In this document: positions 1-9,286 of the stretch, piece by piece | Position numbering within the stretch: the first letter of the stretch is position 1 | How the letters are laid out: every line of letters starts with the position of its first letter | Origin: Flammeovirga sp. EKP202 | Lineage (GTDB): Bacteria; Bacteroidota; Bacteroidia; Cytophagales; Flammeovirgaceae | Assembly (NCBI RefSeq): GCF_014534745.1 | Contig: NZ_JACVVP010000010.1 | Coordinates: forward strand, 1-64,000 | Reading direction: 5' to 3' | DNA length: 64,000 nucleotides | Made by a program: the position numbers and the translations under genes | Notes under the pieces: model-generated | What the model saw: only the letters and a program-made list of their open reading frames with translations | The model's database searches: none | What the model was told of the DNA's origin: nothing

Positions 1-1856
1 AAGACATTGACGATCAACCATTGACCTATAGCATAGAAATAGAAAACGAGGAGGTAATAGATTTCACAAGTAGTTCCACCAATCATTTTACTTTTACCCC
101 AAAGTCTATTGGCAGTAGTGCAGTTACAATTACAGCTTCCGATCAATATTCCGAAATAACTCAAACATTTGAAATTACGGTTGTAAATCGATTACCTCAT
201 ATCATGAGTAATATAGCCTCTCAAGAGTTGCATTTAACTGACTTAGGTTTACAAGTTGATATAGATACGGTCTTTGAAGACATTGACGATCAACCATTGA
301 CCTATAGCATAGAAATAGAAAACGAGGAGGTAATAGATTTCACAAGTAGTTCCTCCAATCATTTTACTTTCACTCCAAAGTCCATTGGCAGTAGTGCAGT
401 TACGATTACAGCTTCTGATCAATATTCAGAAGTTTCTCAAGCATTTGAAATTACGGTTGTAAATCGATCACCTCAATTGATGAGTAATATAGCATCTCAA
501 GAGTTGTATTTAACTGACTCAGGTTTCCAAGTTGATATAGATACGGTCTTTAAAGACATTGATGGTCATTTATTGACCTATAGCATAGCAATCGAAAACG
601 AGGAGGTAGTAGATTTCATAAGTAGCTCCTCCAATCATTTTATTTTCACCCCAAAATCAATTGGCAGTAGTGCAGTTACGATTACGGCTTCCGACCAATA
701 TTCCGAAATAACTCAGACATTTGATATTACGGTTGTAAATCGATTATCTCACGTGATGAGTAATATAGGATCTCAAGAGTTGTATTTAACTGACTTAGGT
801 TTCCAAGTTGATTTAGATACTGTCTTTGAAGATATTGATGGTCATTCATTGACCTATAGCATAGAAATAGAAAACGAAGAAGTAGTAGATTTCACAAGTA
901 GTTCCTCTAATCATTTAACTTTCTCCCCGAAATCTATTGGCAATAGTATAGTTACGATTACGGCTTCCGACCAATATTCCGAAATAACTCAAACATTTGA
1001 AATTATGGTTGTAAATCGAGAACCTAATATCATGAGTAATATAGCATCTCAAGAGTTGCATTTAACTGACTTAGGCTTCCAAGTTGATTTAGATACTCTC
1101 TTTGAAGATATTGACGATCATTCATTGACCTATAGCATAGAAATAGAAAACGAAGAGGTAGTAGATTTCACAAATAGTTACTCAAGTCATTTTATTTTTA
1201 CCCCGAAATCTATTGGCAGTAGTACAGTTACAATTACAGCTTCCGATCAATATTCAGAAGTTTCTCAAGCATTTGAGCTAACGGTACTTAATAAAATACC
1301 TTATTTGATCAATACTTTGGAAGACAAAGAATATTACTTATCTGACCGTCAATTTAAATTGTTCCTAGATGATTATTTTAAAGATGATGACTATCACACC
1401 TTATCATATGAAGTAAATTCTGATAACAATGCATTTATTTATTTTTCTTTAAGCAATGATGAATTAGTTATTCAATTTAATGAAAGTGGAGAAGGGATTG
1501 TTTCGATTGAAGCGATGGATAGTTTTGGAGGAAGTCTTGAATCAAGTTTCAAACTTACTGTTTTAGAAGATACAATTACCGCTTTGTCTGCCATTGAATT
1601 AACAGAAGCACATCTCTACCCTAATCCTGTAAAAGATGTTCTACATATAATGACCACTCAGTATATAGATACTCAATCAATCAAATTATTTGATGGGGCA
1701 GGAAGAGAAATGACCAATCTCAATATAAATCATACTATCACTTCTAAAGGAAATAATTATACTATAGCAACCAATAATTTTTCAAGTGGAATATATTTCA
1801 TAAGAATAGAAACTACCGAATTTAGTTCCTTTTCTTCTAAATTTATAATTAAATAG
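1..1856 (+). CDS. T9SS-secreted repeat protein, 3' part of gene
   Basis: The frame is open from the left edge, so the true start lies outside the window and the TTG at 21 is not a start. The visible protein consists of about five Ig/cadherin-like units of exactly 92 residues, a sixth divergent unit (about 1300-1570), and a C-terminal tail of about 90 residues. The tail begins with a LYPNPVKD motif and ends in FSSKFIIK, the typical type A T9SS sorting domain that is cleaved at the outer membrane. The repeats carry the conserved stretches TVFEDIDD, LTYSIEIENEE and AVTITASDQYSE, resembling cadherin or He_PIG-type beta-sandwich domains. The product is probably an extracellular or cell-surface adhesin-like protein; its ligand cannot be read from the sequence. 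It is followed by a 215-bp gap and then a small membrane-protein gene. Confidence 0.85.
   Translation, partial: DIDDQPLTYSIEIENEEVIDFTSSSTNHFTFTPKSIGSSAVTITASDQYSEITQTFEITVVNRLPHIMSNIASQELHLTDLGLQVDIDTVFEDIDDQPLTYSIEIENEEVIDFTSSSSNHFTFTPKSIGSSAVTITASDQYSEVSQAFEITVVNRSPQLMSNIASQELYLTDSGFQVDIDTVFKDIDGHLLTYSIAIENEEVVDFISSSSNHFIFTPKSIGSSAVTITASDQYSEITQTFDITVVNRLSHVMSNIGSQELYLTDLGFQVDLDTVFEDIDGHSLTYSIEIENEEVVDFTSSSSNHLTFSPKSIGNSIVTITASDQYSEITQTFEIMVVNREPNIMSNIASQELHLTDLGFQVDLDTLFEDIDDHSLTYSIEIENEEVVDFTNSYSSHFIFTPKSIGSSTVTITASDQYSEVSQAFELTVLNKIPYLINTLEDKEYYLSDRQFKLFLDDYFKDDDYHTLSYEVNSDNNAFIYFSLSNDELVIQFNESGEGIVSIEAMDSFGGSLESSFKLTVLEDTITALSAIELTEAHLYPNPVKDVLHIMTTQYIDTQSIKLFDGAGREMTNLNINHTITSKGNNYTIATNNFSSGIYFIRIETTEFSSFSSKFIIK
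3..1300 (+). repeat. Tandem 276-bp coding repeats
   Basis: The segment beginning ttgacctatagcata recurs at 21, 297, 573, 849 and 1125, exactly 276 bp (92 codons) apart. The units are very similar at the DNA level, including at synonymous positions, which points to recent duplication or gene conversion. The last unit before 1300 grades into a divergent sixth copy. Copy number is likely to vary between strains, and short-read assemblies may collapse the array. Confidence 0.93.
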
Positions 1857-2071
1857 CTTTATAGTACAATTGTATTATTTAGAGAATCGTTATTTAAGTA
1901 AAGTTCCATTGATTTAATTTTTTAAGTGCTTGATATTCAATTCTATTATGTTTAAATTGAAGGATTGTATGGTAAATCAGATTATTAGATGTATACACTA
2001 ACTCAAGTACTTACCACTCATTAAATTTAAATATATTACTATCACATTTGACCCTTCTAAATAACGCAAAA

Positions 2072-2545
2072 ATGAAAAGAATCAATAAACGATCATTTTA
2101 TTACAAGTATTCTGCACTGCAAAAATTTATATTATCAGTGCCAGTTATCAGTTTGGTTTTTCTACTAGTGTACCCTCTTTCTTTTGAAGAGGCCAAATTA
2201 GCTAATCTTATTTTATTCTCTTTTAGTGGATTGAGTCTTCTGTTGGTGATCAACAAAAGAAACTATTTGAAATGGGATTTAAATGAGGTTGAGATTAAAG
2301 TGAAAGGAACTCCTAAAACCATCATCCAGAAAGAGACTATTGATGAATTTTCCATCAATGATACCACTTTCACTATCACACTTTACGACGGAAAACAACA
2401 CATTTTTGACTTAAAAGGATTAAAAACGAATGAATTAGAACTGTTTTTTAGAACTTTTAAAGATGCAATCAACGAATCAGAAAAAACAGAAATTCTCTTT
2501 CACAATTATAATAAAATGTCTCTCATCTATAGAGATGATCAGTAA
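2072..2545 (+). CDS. Small membrane protein with two TM segments, PH-like C-terminus
   Basis: The start is placed at the ATG at 2072 rather than the in-frame TTG at 2048, because it follows an A-rich stretch (aacgcaaaa) and begins with the basic MKRINKR. The 157-residue protein has two hydrophobic helices at about 20-40 and 44-62 with a very short loop between them. A soluble beta-rich segment follows (WDLNEVEIKVKG, TFTITLYDGKQHIFDLKGL) that resembles a bacterial PH-type domain. No catalytic motif is visible. It is probably a monocistronic gene, as it ends just before a strong terminator. Function unknown. Confidence 0.75.
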   Translation: MKRINKRSFYYKYSALQKFILSVPVISLVFLLVYPLSFEEAKLANLILFSFSGLSLLLVINKRNYLKWDLNEVEIKVKGTPKTIIQKETIDEFSINDTTFTITLYDGKQHIFDLKGLKTNELELFFRTFKDAINESEKTEILFHNYNKMSLIYRDDQ

Positions 2546-2566
2546 ATTTATTATGATGAAAAAAAA

Positions 2567-2605
2567 AAGACCTCTCTAAAATTTTTTAGCAGAGGTCTTT
2601 TTATT
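2567..2605 (+). terminator. Rho-independent terminator
   Basis: A perfect 9-bp stem (aagacctct with agaggtctt), with a T-run after the 3' arm and an A-run before the 5' arm. It could act on both strands, but it sits directly after the small membrane-protein gene. Confidence 0.9.
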
Positions 2606-2804
2606 AAAAACGATGTAGTATATAAGTAAAACGAAATAAGGAGTTTGGATAATGTTTTGTAGTTGTATAAAGAATAGATGCTTTCGATTTGTATTATGTT
2701 ACAGCAAAGATAACATGGCGGATTTAAATAAAATATCTTTTTATTTTTAACAATTGCTAAGTAACTTTCAAGTCAAATGTTACATTCATTTAGTGTTGAT
2801 CATA

Positions 2805-3776
2805 ATGGTATTAAACTTTCCACAAACAAGATTTTTTTTATTCATTTCATTATTAATCTCAACTACTGTTTTTGGTACTACACCAAAAGAAAATGTAGAT
2901 CAATATGTCAAAGAAAACTATCCTAAACGTTTTTCTACGATTGAAAAATTTGCCAATAGGGTAAAAACGGATTTTAAAACCAAAGAAGAACAGGCTAGGG
3001 CTATTTATTGTTGGATGGCTTATAATATAAGTTATGATGTTAAAGGTTTGAATGAACAAAAGGTATTTAAATATTCTTACAACAATGAAGCACAAAAATT
3101 AGCCATCGAAAAACAGATTTTTAAAGAAATTGCTGAGGATGCTTTAAAAGATAAGAGTGCTATTTGTGATGGATATTCAAAACTATACAAAGCCGTTTGT
3201 GATGAATTAGGTATTGAATGTGAAATTGTAGAAGGTTTCTCCAGAGTATATTTATCTGATTTAACACGAAAATTTCAGAATCCGGATCATGCTTGGAATG
3301 CCATTAAAATTGATGATAAATGGTTTTTAGTCGATGTCACTTGGGGGGCAGGGTATCTAGATCAATCCATGAAATTCGTTTGGGAATATGAACCTCTTTA
3401 TTTCAAGGGGAGTCCTGAGGTTTTTTTTAGAAATCATTATCCTTCAGATAAAAAGTGGTTATTTATGGATAAAACATTGACAGATTTTACCAATCAACCC
3501 CTCTATTATCTTACTTCTATCACAAAAGAAACAGAAGTTTTAGCACCATTAACCTCATTTATAAATCAAAAAGAACCGATTGAAATACTGATTAAAACAA
3601 AGCTAGAGGAGAAGAATTTTAATTATGCTTTTGATACAGAACCTTATCTACAAAACTTTAAAATGAAGTATCAAAACGACCATTTATCTTTATTAGTTAG
3701 TCCACCAAAACGCAAAAGTAAATACTTGACCATTTATTATAATGGGAGTGGTATTATCACTTATAAGTGTAAGTAA
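2805..3776 (+). CDS. Secreted transglutaminase-like protein
   Basis: The start is taken as the ATG at 2805, because it opens directly into a signal peptide (FFLFISLLISTTVFG); the upstream TTG at 2754 would add 17 residues that do not look like a leader. The mature protein carries a transglutaminase-like core with the expected order of catalytic residues: Cys121 in AICDGYSK, His162 in DHAWNAI, and Asp177 in LVDVTWG. The family (TGc/YebA-like) includes cysteine proteases and peptide-modifying enzymes that are exported in Bacteroidota. The C-terminal third (about 230-323) is beta-rich and not recognised. The substrate is unknown. It is monocistronic, with a strong hairpin about 55 bp downstream. 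Confidence 0.85.
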   Translation: MVLNFPQTRFFLFISLLISTTVFGTTPKENVDQYVKENYPKRFSTIEKFANRVKTDFKTKEEQARAIYCWMAYNISYDVKGLNEQKVFKYSYNNEAQKLAIEKQIFKEIAEDALKDKSAICDGYSKLYKAVCDELGIECEIVEGFSRVYLSDLTRKFQNPDHAWNAIKIDDKWFLVDVTWGAGYLDQSMKFVWEYEPLYFKGSPEVFFRNHYPSDKKWLFMDKTLTDFTNQPLYYLTSITKETEVLAPLTSFINQKEPIEILIKTKLEEKNFNYAFDTEPYLQNFKMKYQNDHLSLLVSPPKRKSKYLTIYYNGSGIITYKCK

Positions 3777-3830
3777 TCTTCCACTAAAAATTCTTAAAGG
3801 TAACAAACTGTCTTCGTTAACATTACTTTG

Positions 3831-3880
3831 AAAGCTTATTTATTGTTATGACTTAAATAACAATAAATGAGCTTTTTAGT
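3831..3880 (+). terminator. Terminator hairpin, 18-bp stem
   Basis: The arms aaagcttatttattgtta (3831-3848) and taacaataaatgagcttt (3858-3875) pair over 18 bp with one G-T wobble and are followed by a short T-run. It ends the transglutaminase-like gene. Confidence 0.85.
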
Positions 3881-4005
3881 TTTAATACTTTTTCTCTTGA
3901 CTTTCTTGTAATACGTTAATGCCTTCTCAAATTATATTAATCTACTGTTTTGTGAATAATAAACCGGGAATATTTACCTGTTAAAAGCAAAACACTTAAT
4001 ACAAA

Positions 4006-4782
4006 ATGAGAAAACTAATAATGCTATGTTTAATGGTCTACTACAACCCATTATTCGCACAAAACTTTCAAGAAGATTACAATAATCAAGAACATCATCA
4101 AAGGAGTGAAATGTTTAAGAGGGACATCAAAAAGTCTACCTTCATTCCAAAGGGACAATGGCTGGTTGGTACCACTTTTAAATATAAAGAAAGTGAAACT
4201 GACAATTATAAGTTTTTGATGATGGAAGATTGGACAGGAAATGGTTATAATTTTGATGTGAGCCCATTTGTCGCCTATTTTCTAAGGGATGATTTTGCAG
4301 TTGGAGCTAGATTTACATATAACAGAAGCTTTTCTAAAGTAGATGATATGACCATTAAGTTGGATGATGATATCTCATTTACGATCCAAGGTCAAGAACA
4401 AATATCTCATACTTTCTATTCAACCATTTTTATGAGACATTACCTCAGTTTGGGGAATAGTAAGCGATTTGCATTATTTAATGAAGTCGGAATTTCGTAT
4501 GGTTATGGACAATCAAAAGATATGGTTCATGGAGAAACTCCAGCAGACAATAAGGGTACTTACTCTGTAATCAATGAGTTTAACATAGGTGTATCCCCAG
4601 GAATGGTTGCTTTCATCAATGATAATGTGGCTTTAGAAGTAATGATAGGTATAATGGGCTTCTCCAATAAATGGGTTCAACAAACCGAAAACCAAGTAGA
4701 GGAAGGTTGGAGAAGAACGAGTAGTGCCAATTTCAACATTGATATTTTTTCACTTAACATAGGACTAGCCTTTTACATTTAA
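4006..4782 (+). CDS. Outer-membrane beta-barrel protein
   Basis: A 258-residue protein with a signal peptide (MRKLIMLCLMVYYNPLFAQ). The mature part alternates polar and hydrophobic residues with many aromatic girdle residues (WLVGTTFKYKE, PFVAYFLRDDFAVGARFTYN, IFSLNIGLAFYI) and ends in a hydrophobic beta strand closing on Phe-Tyr-Ile. This is the usual layout of an 8- to 12-strand OmpW/OprF-type or DUF-type barrel. Its stop codon is two bases from the start of the following lipoprotein gene, so the pair is surely co-transcribed and may form one outer-membrane complex. Specific function unknown. Confidence 0.8.
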   Translation: MRKLIMLCLMVYYNPLFAQNFQEDYNNQEHHQRSEMFKRDIKKSTFIPKGQWLVGTTFKYKESETDNYKFLMMEDWTGNGYNFDVSPFVAYFLRDDFAVGARFTYNRSFSKVDDMTIKLDDDISFTIQGQEQISHTFYSTIFMRHYLSLGNSKRFALFNEVGISYGYGQSKDMVHGETPADNKGTYSVINEFNIGVSPGMVAFINDNVALEVMIGIMGFSNKWVQQTENQVEEGWRRTSSANFNIDIFSLNIGLAFYI

Positions 4783-4784
4783 TC

Positions 4785-6338
4785 ATGAAAATTCTAAAAC
4801 TCATTATCCTACTATCGGCATTGATCATTAATGTGTCATGTATTGAAAATGACTTACCTTATCCAAAAGTATTAGGTGAAATTTTATATCTAAAAATGAG
4901 TGATCAAGTAGGGGAGACTGTTATTTCACCTGCTGATCAAAATGCCAAAGTGTATGTCAATGGTTACAGTGACTTATCCAATTTAACGATTGATTCATTA
5001 GTGATTACTGAAAATGCGACGATTTCACCAAATCCAGATTCTGTAACTGATTTTACCTCTGATGTTGAATTTACGATTACTACATATCAAGATTATGATT
5101 GGACAGTGACCGTAGAAAAAGAGATGCCTGAAGTGGAGATTACAAAATTTGAAGTTGAAGGACAACGATCTTCTATCATTGATCATGGTAATCAGTTGAT
5201 TACGGTAATTATGCCTGTAGAATACGATCTTTGTAATCTAAACATTACAAGTTTTGAATATGCACCTAAAGAACATTCGTTATCTCCTGATTATACAACA
5301 GTTCATGAATTGTGTGATACAGTATCTTTCTTCTTTTCTGAAATGTTAGAATGGAAGGTTATCGCACAACATGAATCATCAATGTTTACTTCATTTACCA
5401 TTGAAGATCAAATCTCTTCAACGTTAAATTTTGATCAAAATACGATTGATGTTTTGATGCCATCTACTGCTGACCTTTCCAATTTACGGATTACTTCTTT
5501 TCATTACCTCCCGGAAAATAGTACATTAACTCCAGGAGATGAGGTTACAGATTTTTCATCACCTGTAACCTATGAATTTGAAGATGGGACACTTTGGGTA
5601 GTCAACGTAACCAAAGAAGCTTTTGAGGGTGAACAAGTGCCATTTAGTAATTTCGCAACTTGGTTTTTAAATGGGAATTCAGAAAATAGAGGCTATTATT
5701 TACCCGGTAATGATATGTCAACTCCATGGAGAAGTGGAGATAAAGGTGCAGCAGAAGTAATTTTTCCTGCATTTTTACATACTGTTTTTCCTTATCCTAA
5801 CACAATGTCTCCATCAGGAGGTACTTTAGAAACGAAATCAGTTTTAGGGAAACTTGCCTCAGGATCTTTATTTACGGGTGAAATACACGGTTCTGGGATT
5901 GATAATGTAGTAACGGATTTTGGTGTACCATTTACAAGTAGACCAAAGCGTTTTAAAACTACATATACATACGAACCCAAACCATATAGTGGTACAATGG
6001 ACGAATGTGATATCTATGTAATTCTTCAAGTAAGAGAAGGTAGTGGTGACCAAGAAAAAAGGTATAGACTTGCAACTGCTTGGTACAGATCTGACGAAGA
6101 GGTAAAGTCTTTTAAAGAACTTTCCATGGATTTAACTTATGGTGAATTATCAGGAGTTCCTGCTTTTATGTTACCTTCAGAAGGAAACAAAGAGATGACA
6201 GAACATGGTTTTTATCACGATAAAGAGGCTAATCCAACTCATATAATTGTGGTTTTTGCATCGAGTGCATACGGTGCTAGTTTTGTTGGAGGTGTAGGCA
6301 GTAAAATGGTTACGCAGGGAATAGAATTGGAGTACTGA
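4785..6338 (+). CDS. PCMD-domain lipoprotein
   Basis: The signal peptide ends in a lipobox at VSC (Cys19), giving a lipoprotein. Residues about 30-285 hold three Ig-like repeats, each ending in a similar strand (DWTVTVEKE, LEWKVIAQH, LWVVNVTKE). Residues about 287-517 begin FSNFATWFLNG and continue through a Gly-Tyr-Tyr-Pro-Gly segment and MSTPWRSGDKGAA, which matches the PCMD family (putative carbohydrate metabolism domain) known from Bacteroidota surface lipoproteins. That family is thought to bind glycans, but this is not well proven. The gene is coupled to the barrel protein upstream and is followed by a strong terminator. Confidence 0.8.
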   Translation: MKILKLIILLSALIINVSCIENDLPYPKVLGEILYLKMSDQVGETVISPADQNAKVYVNGYSDLSNLTIDSLVITENATISPNPDSVTDFTSDVEFTITTYQDYDWTVTVEKEMPEVEITKFEVEGQRSSIIDHGNQLITVIMPVEYDLCNLNITSFEYAPKEHSLSPDYTTVHELCDTVSFFFSEMLEWKVIAQHESSMFTSFTIEDQISSTLNFDQNTIDVLMPSTADLSNLRITSFHYLPENSTLTPGDEVTDFSSPVTYEFEDGTLWVVNVTKEAFEGEQVPFSNFATWFLNGNSENRGYYLPGNDMSTPWRSGDKGAAEVIFPAFLHTVFPYPNTMSPSGGTLETKSVLGKLASGSLFTGEIHGSGIDNVVTDFGVPFTSRPKRFKTTYTYEPKPYSGTMDECDIYVILQVREGSGDQEKRYRLATAWYRSDEEVKSFKELSMDLTYGELSGVPAFMLPSEGNKEMTEHGFYHDKEANPTHIIVVFASSAYGASFVGGVGSKMVTQGIELEY

Positions 6339-6358
6339 TCAACAAAATAACCTCAAAT

Positions 6359-6408
6359 GGCCAAATAGTATCATTATAGTTTTCTATTCTACTATTTGGC
6401 CTTTTTTA
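6359..6408 (+). terminator. Terminator hairpin, 12-bp perfect stem
   Basis: The arms ggccaaatagta (6359-6370) and tactatttggcc (6390-6401) are perfectly complementary and are followed by tttttt. It closes the barrel/PCMD operon. Confidence 0.93.
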
Positions 6409-6584
6409 TGCTTTCTTCGATTGAAATTCATAAATTATATATAGAGTAAGAATCACTAAAATAATTTTAAGAATTAAAGATTTTTTATAATTTTGATAGT
6501 TATTCATGACAAAAGTCGAAGTATTCTCATTGTAGATTTTACTTCGGGACTTTTATAAAAGCCTATATCAATCTCCTCTTCAAT

Positions 6585-9083
6585 ATGAAGAATACACTTC
6601 AATTAGCATTTACTTTTTGTCTTTTTTTTATAGCCACTATTAACGTAGTAGAGGCACAAGTTTATAGTGTTCAAAACGCTTTACACACAGGTATTGAAGG
6701 TGTTTTTATTAGAGATGAACACGGAGAAAGTACAGTTACTGATCAACAAGGAAACTTTGAATTATTTGGTAAAGGGAAGAGGCTTACTTTTTCTCATGTC
6801 AACTTTAAGACAGTCACTGTTAGCAGAGATCACATCAATCGTTACTTTGTCATTTATCTTGATGAAAAAATTATTTCATTAGATGAAATTGTGGTGGGAG
6901 CAAATAAATGGGAAGAAAAATCAAATGAAAATCCTCAACAAGTTCGAAGTATCAAAAGTGCAGCGATTGCCAATGATATGCCACGTACCACTGCTGATCT
7001 AATCGGAAATACAGGAGAAGTATTCATTCAGAAAAGTCAAATGGGTGGAGGTAGTCCAATGATCAGAGGTTTTGCGGCCAATCAAATTTTATTAGTAGTA
7101 GATGGTGTGAGGATGAACAACGCAATTTATAGAAGTGGTAATCTTCAAAATATATTAAGTGTAGACCCCAATAGTGTAGAAAATGCAGAAATTGTTTTTG
7201 GACCAGGAAGTGTTATTTATGGAAGTGATGCTTTAGGTGGCGTCATTGATTTTCACACTAGAACACCAAAACTTAGTGAGAATGAATTCGTGACTTTACA
7301 TGGTGATGCTGCTATCCGTTTAGCTTCTGCAACAGGTGAAGGTACGGGTGCTATACATTTGGATGCCGGAAATAACAAATGGTCTTGGCATGGAGGATTT
7401 ACTTATTCTTCTTTTGAGGATTTGACCTCTGGGAAAAGGTATAAGTCAAATAGTGATCGTTTTGGTCAAAGGAAGTTTGTGGTAATGACGAAAAATGGTG
7501 TAGATCAGATTCAGTCAAATTTACATGAACTTGAAAAGCAAAGTCCAACAGGTTATGAACAAGTTAGTACTCAGCAAAAAGTAAGATTCAAACCGAATGA
7601 GTTTGTAGATATTCAGTATTCTTTTTTGTTTACGAATACTTCTAATGTTCCTAGGTACGATCGGTTGACAGAATTAAACCCTATGAAAAATGATGAAGGT
7701 GAAAATATTAATGTCACTTCAGAGGATATAATTAGTGTTGACAATAATCTTTTGGAAACCAATTTTGGATCTACAACCCCAAAGTTCGCACAATGGTATT
7801 ATGGACCACAACTATGGATGTTGAATGCTTTAAAATTGAAACTTTCAAAGCCAAATCGGTTGTACAATGATTTTAAGTTGACATTATCCCAACAATTTGT
7901 AAAAGAAGACCGTCATAACAGAAAGTTCAATGATGAGATAAGAAATAATGATTATGTTGACGTTAATATATGGGGACTCAACCTTGATTTACTCAAGAAA
8001 TTAAATGATCAATTCGAATTAGCATATGGATTTGAAGGAACTACGAATAAAGTAAATGCGAAAGCAGAAACATACAATATTCTAACAGGTGCTAAAAATA
8101 GTGCTTTACCAAGGTATGCAGGTGGTGGGAGTAATTATTCAACTTTAGGCCTTTACGGGGTCGGGAAATACCGTATCAACAAGAAGCTGATTGCATCTTT
8201 GGGGTTAAGGTACTCTCATACATTTATCAATTCCGATTATACCGATCAAGCTTCAGAACAATTAAACTTACCCTATGATCATTTTAACTACGATGTTGGT
8301 TCTTTAACGGGAAGTATTGGACTAACGTATCAAAATGAAGATTGGTTATTTAAAACGCAGTTAGCAAAAGGTTTCAAGGCCCCTAACATTGATGATATTG
8401 GAAAAGTATATAACCCTTCAAAAGATGATTTAGTAGTACCAAACTCAGATTTAAAACCTACAGATGTTTACACTATTGATGCAACTGTTGAAAAAAGATG
8501 GGATGATATTTTTCAAGTTGGATTAACAGGATTTTACTCTAGGTTGCATAATGCTATGGTTCGTGGGCCTTATCAATTCAATGGACAAGATTCAATTGTT
8601 ATTGATGGTGATAAATATGCAGTTTTCGCACTTCAAAATACAGGTAAGGCAAGAATTGCGGGTGTCTCACTTCAACTTAAAGCAAATTTAAGTAGTCACC
8701 TTACCTTACAAGGTTCTTATACTTATACTGTTGGTGAAGATGAAGTTACTGGAGATCGTCTACGACATGTTCCGCCTGATTTTGGTAAACTAGAAATAAT
8801 TTATTCTAGAAATCGTTGGCAAATTGGATTAAATACCTTTTATAGCGGAGGAATTGAATTTCAGGATTTAGCACCTTCAGAACAAGAAAAACCTTACCTC
8901 TATGCTCATGAGGGAGCATTATCATGGTGGACTTTAAATTTTCAAAGTAGTATTCGTTTAAGGGACTTTGCAGAGTTACATTTTAATGTTGATAATATCT
9001 TTGATCAAAGTTATAGAACTTATAGTTCGGGAATTAATGCCCCCGGTAGAAACGTTACCTTTGGTATGAGAGGATTCTTCTAA
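6585..9083 (+). CDS. TonB-dependent receptor, haemoglobin/transferrin-receptor-like
   Basis: An 832-residue outer-membrane receptor. A signal peptide (to about residue 24, ending VEAQ) leads into a carboxypeptidase-regulatory-like domain (about 35-90), then a TonB-box-like segment (DEIVVGANK), the plug (about 120-245), and a 22-strand barrel ending in MRGFF. The plug shows MIRGFAANQILLVVDGVRM, the NNAIYRSGNLQ stretch and a GSDALGGVIDF segment, typical of the haem/haemoglobin receptor branch rather than of SusC. The ligand is therefore guessed to be haem or a haemoprotein, but siderophores or other ligands are possible. It has its own upstream gap, and no partner gene is evident immediately downstream. 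Confidence 0.88.
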   Translation: MKNTLQLAFTFCLFFIATINVVEAQVYSVQNALHTGIEGVFIRDEHGESTVTDQQGNFELFGKGKRLTFSHVNFKTVTVSRDHINRYFVIYLDEKIISLDEIVVGANKWEEKSNENPQQVRSIKSAAIANDMPRTTADLIGNTGEVFIQKSQMGGGSPMIRGFAANQILLVVDGVRMNNAIYRSGNLQNILSVDPNSVENAEIVFGPGSVIYGSDALGGVIDFHTRTPKLSENEFVTLHGDAAIRLASATGEGTGAIHLDAGNNKWSWHGGFTYSSFEDLTSGKRYKSNSDRFGQRKFVVMTKNGVDQIQSNLHELEKQSPTGYEQVSTQQKVRFKPNEFVDIQYSFLFTNTSNVPRYDRLTELNPMKNDEGENINVTSEDIISVDNNLLETNFGSTTPKFAQWYYGPQLWMLNALKLKLSKPNRLYNDFKLTLSQQFVKEDRHNRKFNDEIRNNDYVDVNIWGLNLDLLKKLNDQFELAYGFEGTTNKVNAKAETYNILTGAKNSALPRYAGGGSNYSTLGLYGVGKYRINKKLIASLGLRYSHTFINSDYTDQASEQLNLPYDHFNYDVGSLTGSIGLTYQNEDWLFKTQLAKGFKAPNIDDIGKVYNPSKDDLVVPNSDLKPTDVYTIDATVEKRWDDIFQVGLTGFYSRLHNAMVRGPYQFNGQDSIVIDGDKYAVFALQNTGKARIAGVSLQLKANLSSHLTLQGSYTYTVGEDEVTGDRLRHVPPDFGKLEIIYSRNRWQIGLNTFYSGGIEFQDLAPSEQEKPYLYAHEGALSWWTLNFQSSIRLRDFAELHFNVDNIFDQSYRTYSSGINAPGRNVTFGMRGFF

Positions 9084-9286
9084 AGTGATTTTTAATTGCT
9101 GAAATTCACCCTTTTCAACCCTTTAAAAGATAAATTTCCTTGTATAATCATTGTATAAATTTAAGATTTGATCAATTTTGTAATCAATGTTATGAGATTG
9201 ATTTATGTTTTTAATAACTTATTAGTAAGCTGGATTTTATAATCTATTTATTCAAAGTAAAAATTAAAACCATTAATCAATCCACC

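Noticed and set aside
3-1300. Possible CRISPR array from the regular repeats
   Set aside because: The repeats are long, in frame, and code for Ig-like domains.
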